NCBI GenBank assembly: GCA_036676295.1
Contig: JAKFDE010000035.1
Coordinates: forward strand, 109,389-173,388
DNA length: 64,000 bases
Reading direction: 5' to 3'
Source: UBA4416 sp036676295
GTDB taxonomy: Bacteria; Bacteroidota; Bacteroidia; B-17B0; Aurantibacillaceae
Shown here: positions 43,054 to 52,332 of the stretch, piece after piece
Layout of the letters: each line of letters begins with the position of its first letter
Numbering within the stretch: the first letter of the stretch is position 1
Position numbers and translations under genes: made by a program
The notes under the pieces: generated by a model
What the model was told of the DNA's origin: nothing
The model's database searches: none
Seen by the model: only the letters and a program-made list of their open reading frames with translations

Positions 43054-43479
43054 ATGAAAATTCAAAAGATCACACCGTTTTTATGGTTTAGCAGCGATGC
43101 TATTGAAGCTGGAAAACACTACACGTCTGTTTTTAAAAATTCAAAAATTGTAAGCACTAACCCAATGGTTACGGTTGTAGAATTAGAAGGGCTACAGATC
43201 ATGTTGCTAAATGGTGGGCCGACTTTCAAGTTGAATGAATCTTTTTCATTATGCATCACGTGCGATACTCAGGAAGAAATTGACTACTACTGGAACAAAT
43301 TAACAGAAGGTGGTACCGAATCTCAATGTGGTTGGTTGAAAGATAAGTTTGGTTTGTCGTGGCAAGTAGTTCCATCTATTTTAGCCGGATTAATGAATGA
43401 TCCTAACAGAGCCGAAAGAGTAACTCAAGCTTTTCTTAAAATGAAAAAGTTTGATATCAAAACATTGGAGATGGCTTAG
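43054..43479 (+). CDS. VOC-fold (PhnB/glyoxalase-like) protein
   Basis: The 141-residue protein is a single vicinal-oxygen-chelate unit of the PhnB / 3-demethylubiquinone-methyltransferase-like type: ITPFLWFSSDAIEAGKHYTS, TVVELEGLQIMLLNGGP, SLCITCDTQEEIDYYWNKL, GGTESQCGWLKDKFGLSWQV and VPSILAGLMNDPNRAERV. Typical small cytosolic metal-dependent enzyme or binding protein; substrate unknown. Confidence 0.88.
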   Translation: MKIQKITPFLWFSSDAIEAGKHYTSVFKNSKIVSTNPMVTVVELEGLQIMLLNGGPTFKLNESFSLCITCDTQEEIDYYWNKLTEGGTESQCGWLKDKFGLSWQVVPSILAGLMNDPNRAERVTQAFLKMKKFDIKTLEMA

Positions 43480-43567
43480 AGTAGTTTTGTTTATTGAAAG
43501 CAAATAACCCTGCCGGCTATGTTTAGCATACATAACCCACTATAATTCGGGCATTGGTTTGATGTTA

Positions 43568-43843
43568 TTAATCTTTGAATATTAATTTAATGTAAATTCC
43601 TTCTCCATTAGGAAGAAGAATAATTTTGTACGAAATAACATCACCTGGTTCGAGTGTAAAAAAAGGACCTTTTGGTTTTTCTGTAGTGAAAGTTAAACCG
43701 GTCTGAGCATCTTTAATAGTTAACAGATTTGCACTTACTAGTGTCACTTTTCCATTTCCTGTAATTTTATCAACTTGAGCTAAAAGAGGCAAGCTTATAA
43801 TAGAGAATGCTGCTACTATAAACAACTTTAGTAAATTTTTCAT
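43568..43843 (-). CDS. Small secreted protein, unknown
   Basis: From ATG 43843 the protein is 91 residues: a signal peptide (MKNLLKLFIVAAFSIISLPLLAQ) and a short beta-rich domain (KVTLVSANLLTIKDAQTGLTF, LEPGDVISYKIILL). It resembles small OB-like domains but no family is recognised. The frame is open two codons higher (MIM). Confidence 0.6.
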   Translation of the reverse strand: MKNLLKLFIVAAFSIISLPLLAQVDKITGNGKVTLVSANLLTIKDAQTGLTFTTEKPKGPFFTLEPGDVISYKIILLPNGEGIYIKLIFKD

Positions 43844-43933
43844 GATCATAGGATTAAGGGATTATGTCACAAAGTTCGGTAAAGTTGAAAAAAATCACGA
43901 ACTAAAAGAAGTGTTCTATTACAAGGCTAAGAA

Positions 43934-44719
43934 TTAAAATCTTAATACAAAATGTTCTTTTGCTTTGTGCTCTGTTCTAAAGAATACAATTCCAAACTGA
44001 AAAAAGTCTAAACTTAATTTTACTTCAGGATGCGTGTAAATTTCTTTCCAGGCTTTTTCCATACCGTCACTCCAATAAATATCATCAAAAATAAAAATAG
44101 AGTCAGCATTTTTTTTCTCCAGTGCCAGATTGAAATACTCCATGGTTGGCTTATAGGCGTGGTTCCCGTCAATGTATAACAGATCTACCGAAGGGAGTTC
44201 ATGCAATAATTTTGGTAATTCAATATTAAAATTTCCATTAATTAAATGGATGTTTTTAACCTGATGATTTTGAAATAATGTTTTAGAGAACTGATATAGA
44301 TTTGGACAGCCTTCAATACTATAAATGGTAGATCTTGGTATAGCTTTAGAAAAATAAAGAGATGTTAAGCCAATAGAAGTACCTAATTCGATCACATTTT
44401 TAGGATTGAATTTATTGAGCAACTTATATAAAAACTCAGCTTGTTTTTTTTGTGCAATGCCGTGTTTGGCAATTTGATTAACCGCTCGTTTGTTAGAACC
44501 TAATTTTTTAGAGCCTGCACCAAAGTCTGTAATTTCAAGTATTTCTGTATTTGCCAGTAATTTTTTTCTGACAGAATTTAAGGCATCAAAATCGCCGAAG
44601 GGATAATTGTTTTTAATAAGTTCCATATAAAAATCATACAAGAATGGCGAATGCAGATCGTGCTCTGTATAAGCTGTTAAGCGATAATTGATATATTTTA
44701 GAACTGTTTTTAAATTCAT
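43934..44719 (-). CDS. Class I SAM-dependent methyltransferase (O-methyltransferase-like)
   Basis: The 261-residue protein has the SAM motif KNVIELGTSIGLTSLYF, YSIEGCPNLYQFSKTLF, LLYIDGNHAYKPTMEYF and FIFDDIYWSDGM, a pattern close to small-molecule or sugar O-methyltransferases (DUF-like Rossmann with D-x-DDI). It overlaps nothing but begins one base from the end of the HTTM gene, so the two are likely one unit. Substrate unknown. Confidence 0.85.
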   Translation of the reverse strand: MNLKTVLKYINYRLTAYTEHDLHSPFLYDFYMELIKNNYPFGDFDALNSVRKKLLANTEILEITDFGAGSKKLGSNKRAVNQIAKHGIAQKKQAEFLYKLLNKFNPKNVIELGTSIGLTSLYFSKAIPRSTIYSIEGCPNLYQFSKTLFQNHQVKNIHLINGNFNIELPKLLHELPSVDLLYIDGNHAYKPTMEYFNLALEKKNADSIFIFDDIYWSDGMEKAWKEIYTHPEVKLSLDFFQFGIVFFRTEHKAKEHFVLRF

Positions 44720-44720
44720 G

Positions 44721-46190
44721 TTATTTATCCTGACAATTACACAATGCTAACTTCTCAACCGGCTTTGTTTGGTAATTAGGTAAAGTTACTTCTTTCATAA
44801 AGAAAATAGCCAGATCAGTAATATGTTTATCAGGATGATCTTTATTCCATTTATTGATCAGGTACTTGCAGTAATAAGGTCGGATGTAATTGTTATTATT
44901 AAACACATAATTCTCACCATATTTTCTCCAACGATCGCTCTCGTATTCGCCTACAACCGGTTTTGGTTTTTCAAATTTAAGAGCAGAGCCATCATGTTTA
45001 ATATCAATGTAGGTGTTGTCTTTGGTAAAGCCGCTGTATACAAACCAACCGTCGTCTTTCAATATCATTGGCGAAAACATTCCCCAGTTTTGTTCCAATC
45101 TTAAAGCCTTGCCTAAGGCCACAATTTTAGTATCCAGTATAAATGGAAACCACTTAACATTGCCCAGATTGAGCATTAAACAATAAGCAATTACCAAACC
45201 TATTAACCAATTTTTAGTGGTATATATTACTTCAAGGATAAACGATGGATTAGATTCAGGAACTTCTGTTTGCACAAACGTCGTATTGTTTTTCCAAAAT
45301 TTACGTTCTATCCAATCCATATTTTTTGTTGGAATCAGTCCAATGAGTGTAGTAAGTCCAATGGCATAAAACAAACCAACATACAATGTCATGCTTATAC
45401 CAACATGTAACAATGCGATAGAAATAATGCCAATGAGTCTGATCCTGGATGGAAGAAATGGTAATAGGATAAGTAACGGCGCAAGTAATTCAATATAATA
45501 AACTATGTGCGTTAATACCGACATCAGCCATGGGAACCGGTACAAAAAAGTACCAAAAGGCAAGCGAATCTGATCTAAGCTGAGAGAATAATAAATGGCC
45601 GTGCCTTCTGAATGCCATTCGGGCGATGTTTTTAATAAGGCAGAAAAAAAGTAAACAGAACAAACTAATAATGCGTAACCAACGTTAGCTAATGAAAAAT
45701 AGTTGTTTGGAGTAGATGATGTTTTTGAAATGGAGTAGCGTTCGCCCCACGGTAAAAACAATCCCCAAAATAAGATCAAGCGTAACAGATCATCGCCACC
45801 TTGCAATATAAATGGGTTCCTGTTTTGCAGAGATACTAAAAATGTCCAACAAATAAATGTCAGTAGTTTAGTTCTGAAACCAATTAAAAGAGCAATGATA
45901 CAAATTGCATTGATGATAAATAAAAGTATCTGCCACCAAAGTTCTCCGCTAATAGCATGAAAAGAAAAATAATAAGGATGCCAATTATAATTCTTTAATA
46001 TCTCTAATGGTAAAATTCCATCTTCAGTAAAAAATGCTTTAATGGAAAGTGAACGGATAAACAGATCGATGAGAAGAACGATAGATACTGCAATACGCAT
46101 GAGCGATACAGCTCTGACATCAAAGGTGTAAGATAACTTTAGGTTGTTAAGTATGTGAGCAAGTGATTTCGTAGTAATAAAAAAAGGCAT
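44721..46190 (-). CDS. HTTM-domain (VKGC-like) membrane protein
   Basis: The 489-residue protein matches the HTTM domain, related to vitamin-K-dependent gamma-carboxylase: SLMRIAVSIVLLIDL, FTEDGILPLEIL, ILQGGDDLLRLILFWGLFLPWG and about nine membrane helices, then a C-terminal soluble region (DDGWFVYSGFTKDN). Function of bacterial members is unknown. The only ATG start (46190) lies inside the distal arm of the terminator of the upstream lipoprotein gene; no other standard start occurs before the domain. It is paired with the downstream methyltransferase. Confidence 0.85.
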   Translation of the reverse strand: MPFFITTKSLAHILNNLKLSYTFDVRAVSLMRIAVSIVLLIDLFIRSLSIKAFFTEDGILPLEILKNYNWHPYYFSFHAISGELWWQILLFIINAICIIALLIGFRTKLLTFICWTFLVSLQNRNPFILQGGDDLLRLILFWGLFLPWGERYSISKTSSTPNNYFSLANVGYALLVCSVYFFSALLKTSPEWHSEGTAIYYSLSLDQIRLPFGTFLYRFPWLMSVLTHIVYYIELLAPLLILLPFLPSRIRLIGIISIALLHVGISMTLYVGLFYAIGLTTLIGLIPTKNMDWIERKFWKNNTTFVQTEVPESNPSFILEVIYTTKNWLIGLVIAYCLMLNLGNVKWFPFILDTKIVALGKALRLEQNWGMFSPMILKDDGWFVYSGFTKDNTYIDIKHDGSALKFEKPKPVVGEYESDRWRKYGENYVFNNNNYIRPYYCKYLINKWNKDHPDKHITDLAIFFMKEVTLPNYQTKPVEKLALCNCQDK

Positions 46191-46208
46191 TCGTGATGTA
46201 CGAATGCC
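46186..46208 (-). terminator. Terminator of the lipoprotein gene, overlapping the HTTM start
   Basis: Minus strand arms GGCATTCGT and ACGAATGCC around ACATC, then a seven-T run. The right arm contains the ATG of the HTTM gene. Confidence 0.8.
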
Positions 46209-46230
46209 TCAAAATTAAAATTCTTTAAGA

Positions 46231-46797
46231 TTATAAGCAACCAACCTGACCAGAAACAGTTACTACAGGAAAGTTTGTTCCTGATTGTAAACATGAAATG
46301 CCGGTAAATGATACGGTAATACTAGGTGCGTTAACAGTTACATTAACACTTCCTCCGGCTGAATACCATGTTGTATTGGTTGGTTGTCCAGTTGGATTAG
46401 TAACCGTTAAAAAAGCTTTTCCAGGACCTAATTGCGTATTTGAAGACACTAATTGGTAAGTTCCGGCAGTAGGAGCAGATGAAAAACATACAGATACTGC
46501 GGTACCTAAACTAGCATTAGTAACAGAAATACATGATGGAGCAGGAGTAGAACATCCTACACTGGCCCAACTTCCTCCAACACCAATACCTGTCATCTGA
46601 GAGTCTTGAAAAGCTCCGGATGTAGTAGATACAGTACCTGTAGTAGTTACATTAGTAATATTTGGATTTCCGCCGGTTCCGGCTTCTTCTTTATATTTTG
46701 GAGTTATAGCATCCGGATCATTTTTTGATTTACAAGAAATAAAAATAATACTAGCAATTGCTAAAACAGAGAAAGCTGATAAAATGATCTTTTTCAT
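46231..46797 (-). CDS. Putative secreted lipoprotein with a Cys-paired beta domain
   Basis: The 188-residue protein has a lipoprotein signal (lipobox IFISC near residue 22) followed by Ser/Thr/Asn-rich text and four further cysteines (VGC, PSC, VC, ISC) plus a C-terminal GC. The Thr/Ser composition and alternating strands suggest an Ig-like fold. No family recognised. It has its own promoter at 46817 and a terminator. Confidence 0.65.
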   Translation of the reverse strand: MKKIILSAFSVLAIASIIFISCKSKNDPDAITPKYKEEAGTGGNPNITNVTTTGTVSTTSGAFQDSQMTGIGVGGSWASVGCSTPAPSCISVTNASLGTAVSVCFSSAPTAGTYQLVSSNTQLGPGKAFLTVTNPTGQPTNTTWYSAGGSVNVTVNAPSITVSFTGISCLQSGTNFPVVTVSGQVGCL

Positions 46798-46816
46798 ATT
46801 ATACGTTTAAGTATCT

Positions 46817-46846
46817 CAAAACTAGTAATAAAAAATTAATTTCCAA
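46817..46846 (-). promoter_or_regulatory. Promoter of the lipoprotein gene
   Basis: Minus strand TTG (46846-46844), 19-base spacer, TAGTTTTG (46824-46817), a perfect consensus pair, 19 bases before the ATG. Confidence 0.7.
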
Positions 46847-46880
46847 ATAGTTACACTCAGTCATTTATAACCTTTGATAG

Positions 46881-48050
46881 TTAATTAAAGCTTTTTCCTT
46901 GTTTTGCCATTTGTTTAAGGTGTATACATACTCTGTAGCGGTCTTCCTGATATTCCTCATAAAGTGTATTTAAGGTATTTACTACAGAATTAATCCCAAT
47001 TTCGTTGGCCCATTTTAATAAACCTTTAGGATAATTCACTCCTTTTGTCATGGCCAGATCAATATCTGCTACCGAGGCAATTCCTAAATAATTGGTATCG
47101 GCGGCTTCATTAATTAACATGCAAATAATGCGGTTTAGGATATATTTTCCCAATACTTCGTCTTTTTTTGGTTCTGGAACTTGAGCTCCTTCTCGGTAAT
47201 CATAAAATCCTCGTCCCGATTTTTTTCCTAAAAATTTGGCTTCCAGTAAACGTTTTTGACTTAATGCCGGTTTAAATCGAGGGTCATAATAAAATTGTTT
47301 CCACACGGTTTCAGTAACCACATAGTTTACATCATGTCCAATAAGATCCATTAATTCAAATGGACCCATTTTAAATCCGCCAAGTTCACGCATTGCCCAA
47401 TCAATAGTGGCAATATCTGCAATTTGTTCTTCGTAAATTCTTAGAGCTTCGCTATAAAACGGACGAGCAACACGGTTTACAATAAAACCCGGAGTGTCTT
47501 TTGCAATTACTGTTATTTTTCCCCAGCTATCAATTAATGTTTTACAATCATTAGTAATTTGAAGATCGGTAGCAATGCCCGGAATGATCTCTACCAAAGG
47601 CATTAATGTTGCCGGATTAAAAAAATGAATTCCGATTACTTTTTCCGGTTTGTTACAAACCGAGGCAATAGAGGTAATAGATAAAGAAGAGGTGTTGGAC
47701 GCCAGTACACACTTTTCGGAAGTAATGGATTCTAATTCTTTAAAAACAGATTGTTTTACATCAAGGTTTTCCACGATGGCTTCAATAATTAAACTGCAAT
47801 GTTTAAGATCCTGAATGGTTGATGTAAATTGTGTTAAACTTAAAATAGAATCCGCTTTATCTTTAGTGATCTTTTGTTTTTCGATCAGCTTTACTAACGA
47901 ATTATTTAAATTATTTTTTGCTTTTTCTAAAGCAACAGAATTAGTGTCGTAAATAATAGTTTGATGTCCTGCTGTTGTTGCAACTTGAGCAATTCCGCTG
48001 CCCATGGCTCCTGAGCCAACAATACCAATGATAGAATCTTTTGTGAACAT
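46881..48050 (-). CDS. 3-hydroxyacyl-CoA dehydrogenase
   Basis: The 389-residue enzyme oxidises 3-hydroxyacyl-CoA with NAD. The Rossmann start is GIVGSGAMGSGIAQVATTAG; SNTSSLSITSI and IGIHFFNPATLMPLVEIIPG are characteristic, with the second domain at NRVARPFYSEALRIYEE. The length, about 100 residues longer than single-domain Hbd, fits the type with two C-terminal 3HCDH domains. It follows the choice-of-anchor gene by three bases. Confidence 0.93.
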   Translation of the reverse strand: MFTKDSIIGIVGSGAMGSGIAQVATTAGHQTIIYDTNSVALEKAKNNLNNSLVKLIEKQKITKDKADSILSLTQFTSTIQDLKHCSLIIEAIVENLDVKQSVFKELESITSEKCVLASNTSSLSITSIASVCNKPEKVIGIHFFNPATLMPLVEIIPGIATDLQITNDCKTLIDSWGKITVIAKDTPGFIVNRVARPFYSEALRIYEEQIADIATIDWAMRELGGFKMGPFELMDLIGHDVNYVVTETVWKQFYYDPRFKPALSQKRLLEAKFLGKKSGRGFYDYREGAQVPEPKKDEVLGKYILNRIICMLINEAADTNYLGIASVADIDLAMTKGVNYPKGLLKWANEIGINSVVNTLNTLYEEYQEDRYRVCIHLKQMAKQGKSFN

Positions 48051-48053
48051 AAT

Positions 48054-49463
48054 TTATTTTTGAATAATGACTTTTTGTGTTTGCTGAAAATCGCTTAGTT
48101 TAAAAGTAAAAAAATAACAAGCCGAAGATAAATGGCTTGTATTAATTGAAGTTTTAAAAATGTCTGTACTGATGGCAATCTCTTGTTCTTCTATTTTTTT
48201 TCCTAGTACATCGGTAATGGTATAAGTTAGTTTTTCGTTTTGGTGATTGGTGATGAATAAAAATAGATCATCATTTGCAGGATTAGGGTAAACCAGAAAA
48301 TCGATCAATGGTATTCTTTTCCCGGTTTTGTAATAATGATCGCCTTCTAGAATAAAAATACCGTTTTGCATATCGCAGGTAATGATGATTTTACTTGGTA
48401 AAAAAGGATAAGCGCCCCAGTTACCGCGATATGGATTAGTAGAAAAATTATCATTCACTCCATGTTCCGGTTGCGTGTCAAAATAACCATATACTTTAGA
48501 GTCAGATGGATTAGAAATGTCATATAAATAAAGTCCATCCTGATAGGTACTCATCCAGCACCAATTGTTACCTACAATATAAGGGTTATGAGCTGTAGCC
48601 CCAAAGTTAGAACGTATGGTATCCATTAAAGTAATGTTATTAAAATTCTGCACATCAATTACTTTTGCACATAAACCCGCCGGAACCTCATCGGCAAACA
48701 CCATTGTTTTTCGGTTATCGGTTTGCCAGGAGCTGTGATTGTAACCGGCTTGTACATAATTACTATAGAGTGCCAATTGTAAAAAAGGATTTGCACCGTT
48801 GTATTTAAAAACATTTAATCCTTGTCCTCCGCACGACGCATACACCGTATCGTTTCTCACATACATATCGTGCGAAAAATTAATAACCGGATAATCCTGA
48901 TCTAAGTTTCTCATAAAAGTTGGTGCAGCCGGATTTGCCAAATTATAAACTCTCATATTATTCATTACACCATCGTATCCGGTAACTGCTCCACAATATA
49001 AATTATCCTTATCTACAAAAATAGTATGGCAGCGTTCAAAGTAAGTGGTATCATCGTGAACCACGTGAACAGAATCAGGAAGATATTTCATATCCACAAT
49101 CTGAAAACTGTTGGGAGGACTATCATCGCTGACGATGTAGCAATAATTCTGATAATTTTTTATTTCTCTCCAGGTGCAACCTTCTCTCCTTGCTTTTACT
49201 GAATCTCTGATGATGGGATTTTTAGGGTCGGTTACATCTATGAAATAGGTTTTACTGCTAGTACCGATAATAGCATATTCACGATTTTTATCTGCTTGAT
49301 ACCAGCCCCAGCAACCGGAATATTTTCTCCCATCATTTCCTGTGATATCTGTTTCCGGATCGAGGTGTGCTAATAATTTAATATTTAAACTAGGATAAGT
49401 TTGGCTAAATGCTTTAAAAAAAACAAAAATAAACGCAATAAATAAAAAGTTATTTTTTGTCAT
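48054..49463 (-). CDS. Choice-of-anchor B protein, T9SS-sorted
   Basis: The 469-residue secreted protein has a signal peptide (MTKNNFLFIAFIFVFFKAFSQ) and an LVIVD/choice-of-anchor-B propeller (GCWGWYQADKNREYAIIGTS, CTWREIKNYQNYCYIVSD, GYNHSSWQTDNRKTMVFADE). A T9SS type-A sorting tail closes it (VYPNPANDDLFLFI ... KVIIQK). Exported through the outer membrane; role unknown. Confidence 0.9.
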   Translation of the reverse strand: MTKNNFLFIAFIFVFFKAFSQTYPSLNIKLLAHLDPETDITGNDGRKYSGCWGWYQADKNREYAIIGTSSKTYFIDVTDPKNPIIRDSVKARREGCTWREIKNYQNYCYIVSDDSPPNSFQIVDMKYLPDSVHVVHDDTTYFERCHTIFVDKDNLYCGAVTGYDGVMNNMRVYNLANPAAPTFMRNLDQDYPVINFSHDMYVRNDTVYASCGGQGLNVFKYNGANPFLQLALYSNYVQAGYNHSSWQTDNRKTMVFADEVPAGLCAKVIDVQNFNNITLMDTIRSNFGATAHNPYIVGNNWCWMSTYQDGLYLYDISNPSDSKVYGYFDTQPEHGVNDNFSTNPYRGNWGAYPFLPSKIIITCDMQNGIFILEGDHYYKTGKRIPLIDFLVYPNPANDDLFLFITNHQNEKLTYTITDVLGKKIEEQEIAISTDIFKTSINTSHLSSACYFFTFKLSDFQQTQKVIIQK

Positions 49464-49508
49464 TAAGCCGTATGATTAGATCATTACAATTTACGAAATA
49501 AATTTAGA

Positions 49509-50813
49509 TTATTTAATACCTGCCAGTTTCATTGCATCTAATTTGATAGCTGAGTCCAGGGGTATTTGCAGATCTTTCGAATTTTTAGTTGCTTTTTTTA
49601 ATAATACAGGTTTTTCTCTAATTTGTTTTTCGAATTGTTTGATGACTTTATTTTTTTCAACACGATTGTTAAAGGCTACCGGGTTTGTATATAGCTCATA
49701 AGCATCATCAATAAAGTTATTGTCAAAAGTAGGTAAGTTTCCGTCAGAATATAAAAGCATAATCACCTGATTACTTTCAATACTTTCTTTTAAGTTCAAT
49801 TGCCATACTTCTACTTTTTCGCCTGCGGTAGGCGATGGAATTACTTTATTGTAGTAATACCAAAATTGTCCTCCGGCAAAACAGTTTTGTGGTACTCCCA
49901 TATAAACAGGGCCATACCAGTAACTATCAGATATCGTTAAAACTTTGGTTGTATTTTTTAATGAATCCTGTTCAAATAAAACTTCAGGATATGCCAGTTT
50001 CATATTTTGTTCAGGGTTTTTATACAAATTCATGCTCTTAAGCACATCTGCGTCACGGCTTCGGGCAGTATCAACTACCTCAATTTTTTTCCAACTAATA
50101 TCTGGAAGATCGCAATGATGAAGTTTCTCAATATGGCCAATGATCGTATCTACAGCTATGCATTCGCCATAATAACTCCAATGGTGTCCAAATTTTGGAA
50201 ATAAAGGATAAGGTGTTGTTGGTTTTAATTTTTGAAAATAAGCTTTCAGATCCAATACATTTAATCCTAATTGATTACTCAAAGCAATATAATCCTGATA
50301 GTTTGTGTGCGTTATAGGGTGTTTATATTTGTCTTCAATTTGTTCAATGCAGTATTCGCCTTTTCCGGGTGCGTAAACTAATAGCAGATCAATGCCTTTT
50401 TTCTTAAGTGAGTCTTGTATTACTTTTGCTTTTTCAAGTTTTGATCTTATTTTTTCTTTTCCAATATAATCATCACCAAATGCTGAGAAAATATAAGTTT
50501 CGCTGTATAAGTAACCTTCTTTACCGGCAACAAAATTATTTACGCGTATTTGGTTAAAGGCACTATAGTAGAATTGATTATTTAATCTCACATACAATTC
50601 TTTAAAAGCCCAATGATCGTTATTGTAATCATCTTTTAGATCCTGGTATTCTCTACTAAGCCATGATTCAGTTGTTAGCTTTGGCTTTTCGTCGTTCACT
50701 ACAAGTCCATTCAGGTTAGGTTTATCATCTTTTTTTGTAAGCCCCACCAGCATAGGATATAATATCGCTACAAAAGCAATGATCACAAATAAGTTTATAG
50801 ATTTTTTTTTCAT
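49509..50813 (-). CDS. AlgJ/AlgX-like SGNH acetyltransferase-associated protein
   Basis: The 434-residue protein has one N-terminal membrane segment (INLFVIIAFVAILYPMLVG) and a periplasmic SGNH-like domain: GKEGYLYSETYIF, LLVYAPGKGEYCIE, KFGHHWSYYGE and LTISDSYWYGPVY. These match AlgX/AlgJ-type O-acetylation proteins. It starts two bases after the MBOAT gene, the usual AlgI-AlgJ pairing, so it likely transfers acetyl groups to an exported glycan. Confidence 0.86.
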   Translation of the reverse strand: MKKKSINLFVIIAFVAILYPMLVGLTKKDDKPNLNGLVVNDEKPKLTTESWLSREYQDLKDDYNNDHWAFKELYVRLNNQFYYSAFNQIRVNNFVAGKEGYLYSETYIFSAFGDDYIGKEKIRSKLEKAKVIQDSLKKKGIDLLLVYAPGKGEYCIEQIEDKYKHPITHTNYQDYIALSNQLGLNVLDLKAYFQKLKPTTPYPLFPKFGHHWSYYGECIAVDTIIGHIEKLHHCDLPDISWKKIEVVDTARSRDADVLKSMNLYKNPEQNMKLAYPEVLFEQDSLKNTTKVLTISDSYWYGPVYMGVPQNCFAGGQFWYYYNKVIPSPTAGEKVEVWQLNLKESIESNQVIMLLYSDGNLPTFDNNFIDDAYELYTNPVAFNNRVEKNKVIKQFEKQIREKPVLLKKATKNSKDLQIPLDSAIKLDAMKLAGIK

Positions 50814-50815
50814 GT

Positions 50816-52243
50816 TTAAAATCTAAAATAAATGAATGGGTTAAAATCCAAGGCAGCTATATAACTTAAGGAAATATAAAACAAGGCTATACTTGAAACA
50901 AGCATTACACTGTGCGATACAGCATTATGGCGCTCTCCGTATATTTTAGCCTGTAATGCTTTTGTGGCAGGTATACAGGCAAAAAAAGAAAACAATGCCG
51001 CTAATGTTAATGAGAAATAAAAATCGTTGTGAAGTGCAAATTTTCCATCAGCGAAATTAAAGCTAAACATTGTTTTTATAATATGGTTGGCTTGTCCCAG
51101 ATCTTCTGTTCTAAAATATACCCAGCCAACTACCACAATTAAAAAAGTAAGTAGGGTAGGAATGATCTTGCCAATTTTATTGTAGGCTTTCAATAAGAAT
51201 AAACGTTCCAATACCAAAAACAAACCATGGAAAGCCCCCCAGATAATAAAGTTCCAGCTGGCACCATGCCATAATCCGGATAATAAAAACACGATGAATA
51301 AATTGCGGTAAAGCTTGGTAGCGGTATCCACTTTATTTCCTCCCAATGGAATGTATAAATAGTTTTTCATCCAGGCTCCTAAGGTCATATGCCATCTACG
51401 CCAAAATTCGGTAATACTGTTGGATAAATAAGGATTATTAAAGTTTTCCGGAATTCTAAAGCCCATAATTTTACACAAGCCAATAGCCATATCGCTATAA
51501 CCGCTAAAGTCGAAATAAATTTGAAAAGTGTAAGCTAAAGCACCAACCCAGGCAGCTGCCGTATCAATTTGTGAATTATCTAAATTAAATACTTCGTCGG
51601 CTTGTGACCCAATGGTATTGGCAATGATAACTTTTTTAGCTAAACCAATACAAAATGTATAAAAACCACTGAGCTTAACATCAGGAGTATAGTTTTTTTC
51701 TCTGTCTGTTATTTGATCGGCTATATCGTGGTAACGAACGATAGGGCCGGCAATTAATTTTGGAAATAATAAAATGTAGGTTTGGTAATGCCAAAAGTTT
51801 TTTAGTGGTTTATGTATACCGCGATAAACATCCACAACATAGGTTACACTTTCAAACGTATAAAATGAAATACCAATAGGTAATACAATTTTCAGCCATT
51901 TTATTTCACTGATACCGGCTAATCCTAATACAGCATTAATGTTTTCTATAAAAAAATTAGAGTACTTGAAGTAAAATAACAACCCTAAATTCATTAAGAG
52001 AGAGAGTACCAAAATTTGTTTTTTCGTTTTGGTAGTTTTTGCTTCATGCATTTTGTTTACCAAAAAGAAATCCAGAAAAGTAGTCCCTAAGATCACAAAA
52101 ATAAATTTTGGACCACCCCAGGCATAAAACACAATACTGAAAATAAGGATGCAGGCATTTTTAAATTTATTGGGCGTAAGGTGATAAGCCAATAAAAAAA
52201 TGGGTAAAAAATAAACTAAAAAAGTGATACTGCTAAAAATCAT
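50816..52243 (-). CDS. MBOAT-family O-acyltransferase (AlgI-like)
   Basis: The 475-residue polytopic protein is an MBOAT acyltransferase: FWRRWHMTLGAWMKNYLYIP and GLWHGASWNFIIWGAFHG contain the catalytic His (LWHG) typical of AlgI/DltB. It would move an acetyl group across the membrane for the AlgJ-like protein encoded just downstream. The rfbB gene lies upstream in the same orientation after an intergenic repeat pair. Confidence 0.94.
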   Translation of the reverse strand: MIFSSITFLVYFLPIFLLAYHLTPNKFKNACILIFSIVFYAWGGPKFIFVILGTTFLDFFLVNKMHEAKTTKTKKQILVLSLLMNLGLLFYFKYSNFFIENINAVLGLAGISEIKWLKIVLPIGISFYTFESVTYVVDVYRGIHKPLKNFWHYQTYILLFPKLIAGPIVRYHDIADQITDREKNYTPDVKLSGFYTFCIGLAKKVIIANTIGSQADEVFNLDNSQIDTAAAWVGALAYTFQIYFDFSGYSDMAIGLCKIMGFRIPENFNNPYLSNSITEFWRRWHMTLGAWMKNYLYIPLGGNKVDTATKLYRNLFIVFLLSGLWHGASWNFIIWGAFHGLFLVLERLFLLKAYNKIGKIIPTLLTFLIVVVGWVYFRTEDLGQANHIIKTMFSFNFADGKFALHNDFYFSLTLAALFSFFACIPATKALQAKIYGERHNAVSHSVMLVSSIALFYISLSYIAALDFNPFIYFRF

Positions 52244-52249
52244 ACATTG

Positions 52250-52286
52250 AAATTATAAATGTTGAATGATAAATGTTGAATTAAAT
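52250..52286. repeat. Tandem copies of a AAATGTTGAAT repeat
   Basis: AAATTATAAATGTTGAAT at 52250-52267 and a near copy follow in tandem. The perfect inverse complement of this 18-mer occurs at 53401-53418, on the other side of rfbB. Confidence 0.7.
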
Positions 52287-52332
52287 AATAATTGTTTTTT
52301 TCATTTTTCATTTAAAATCTACATTTAAAATT

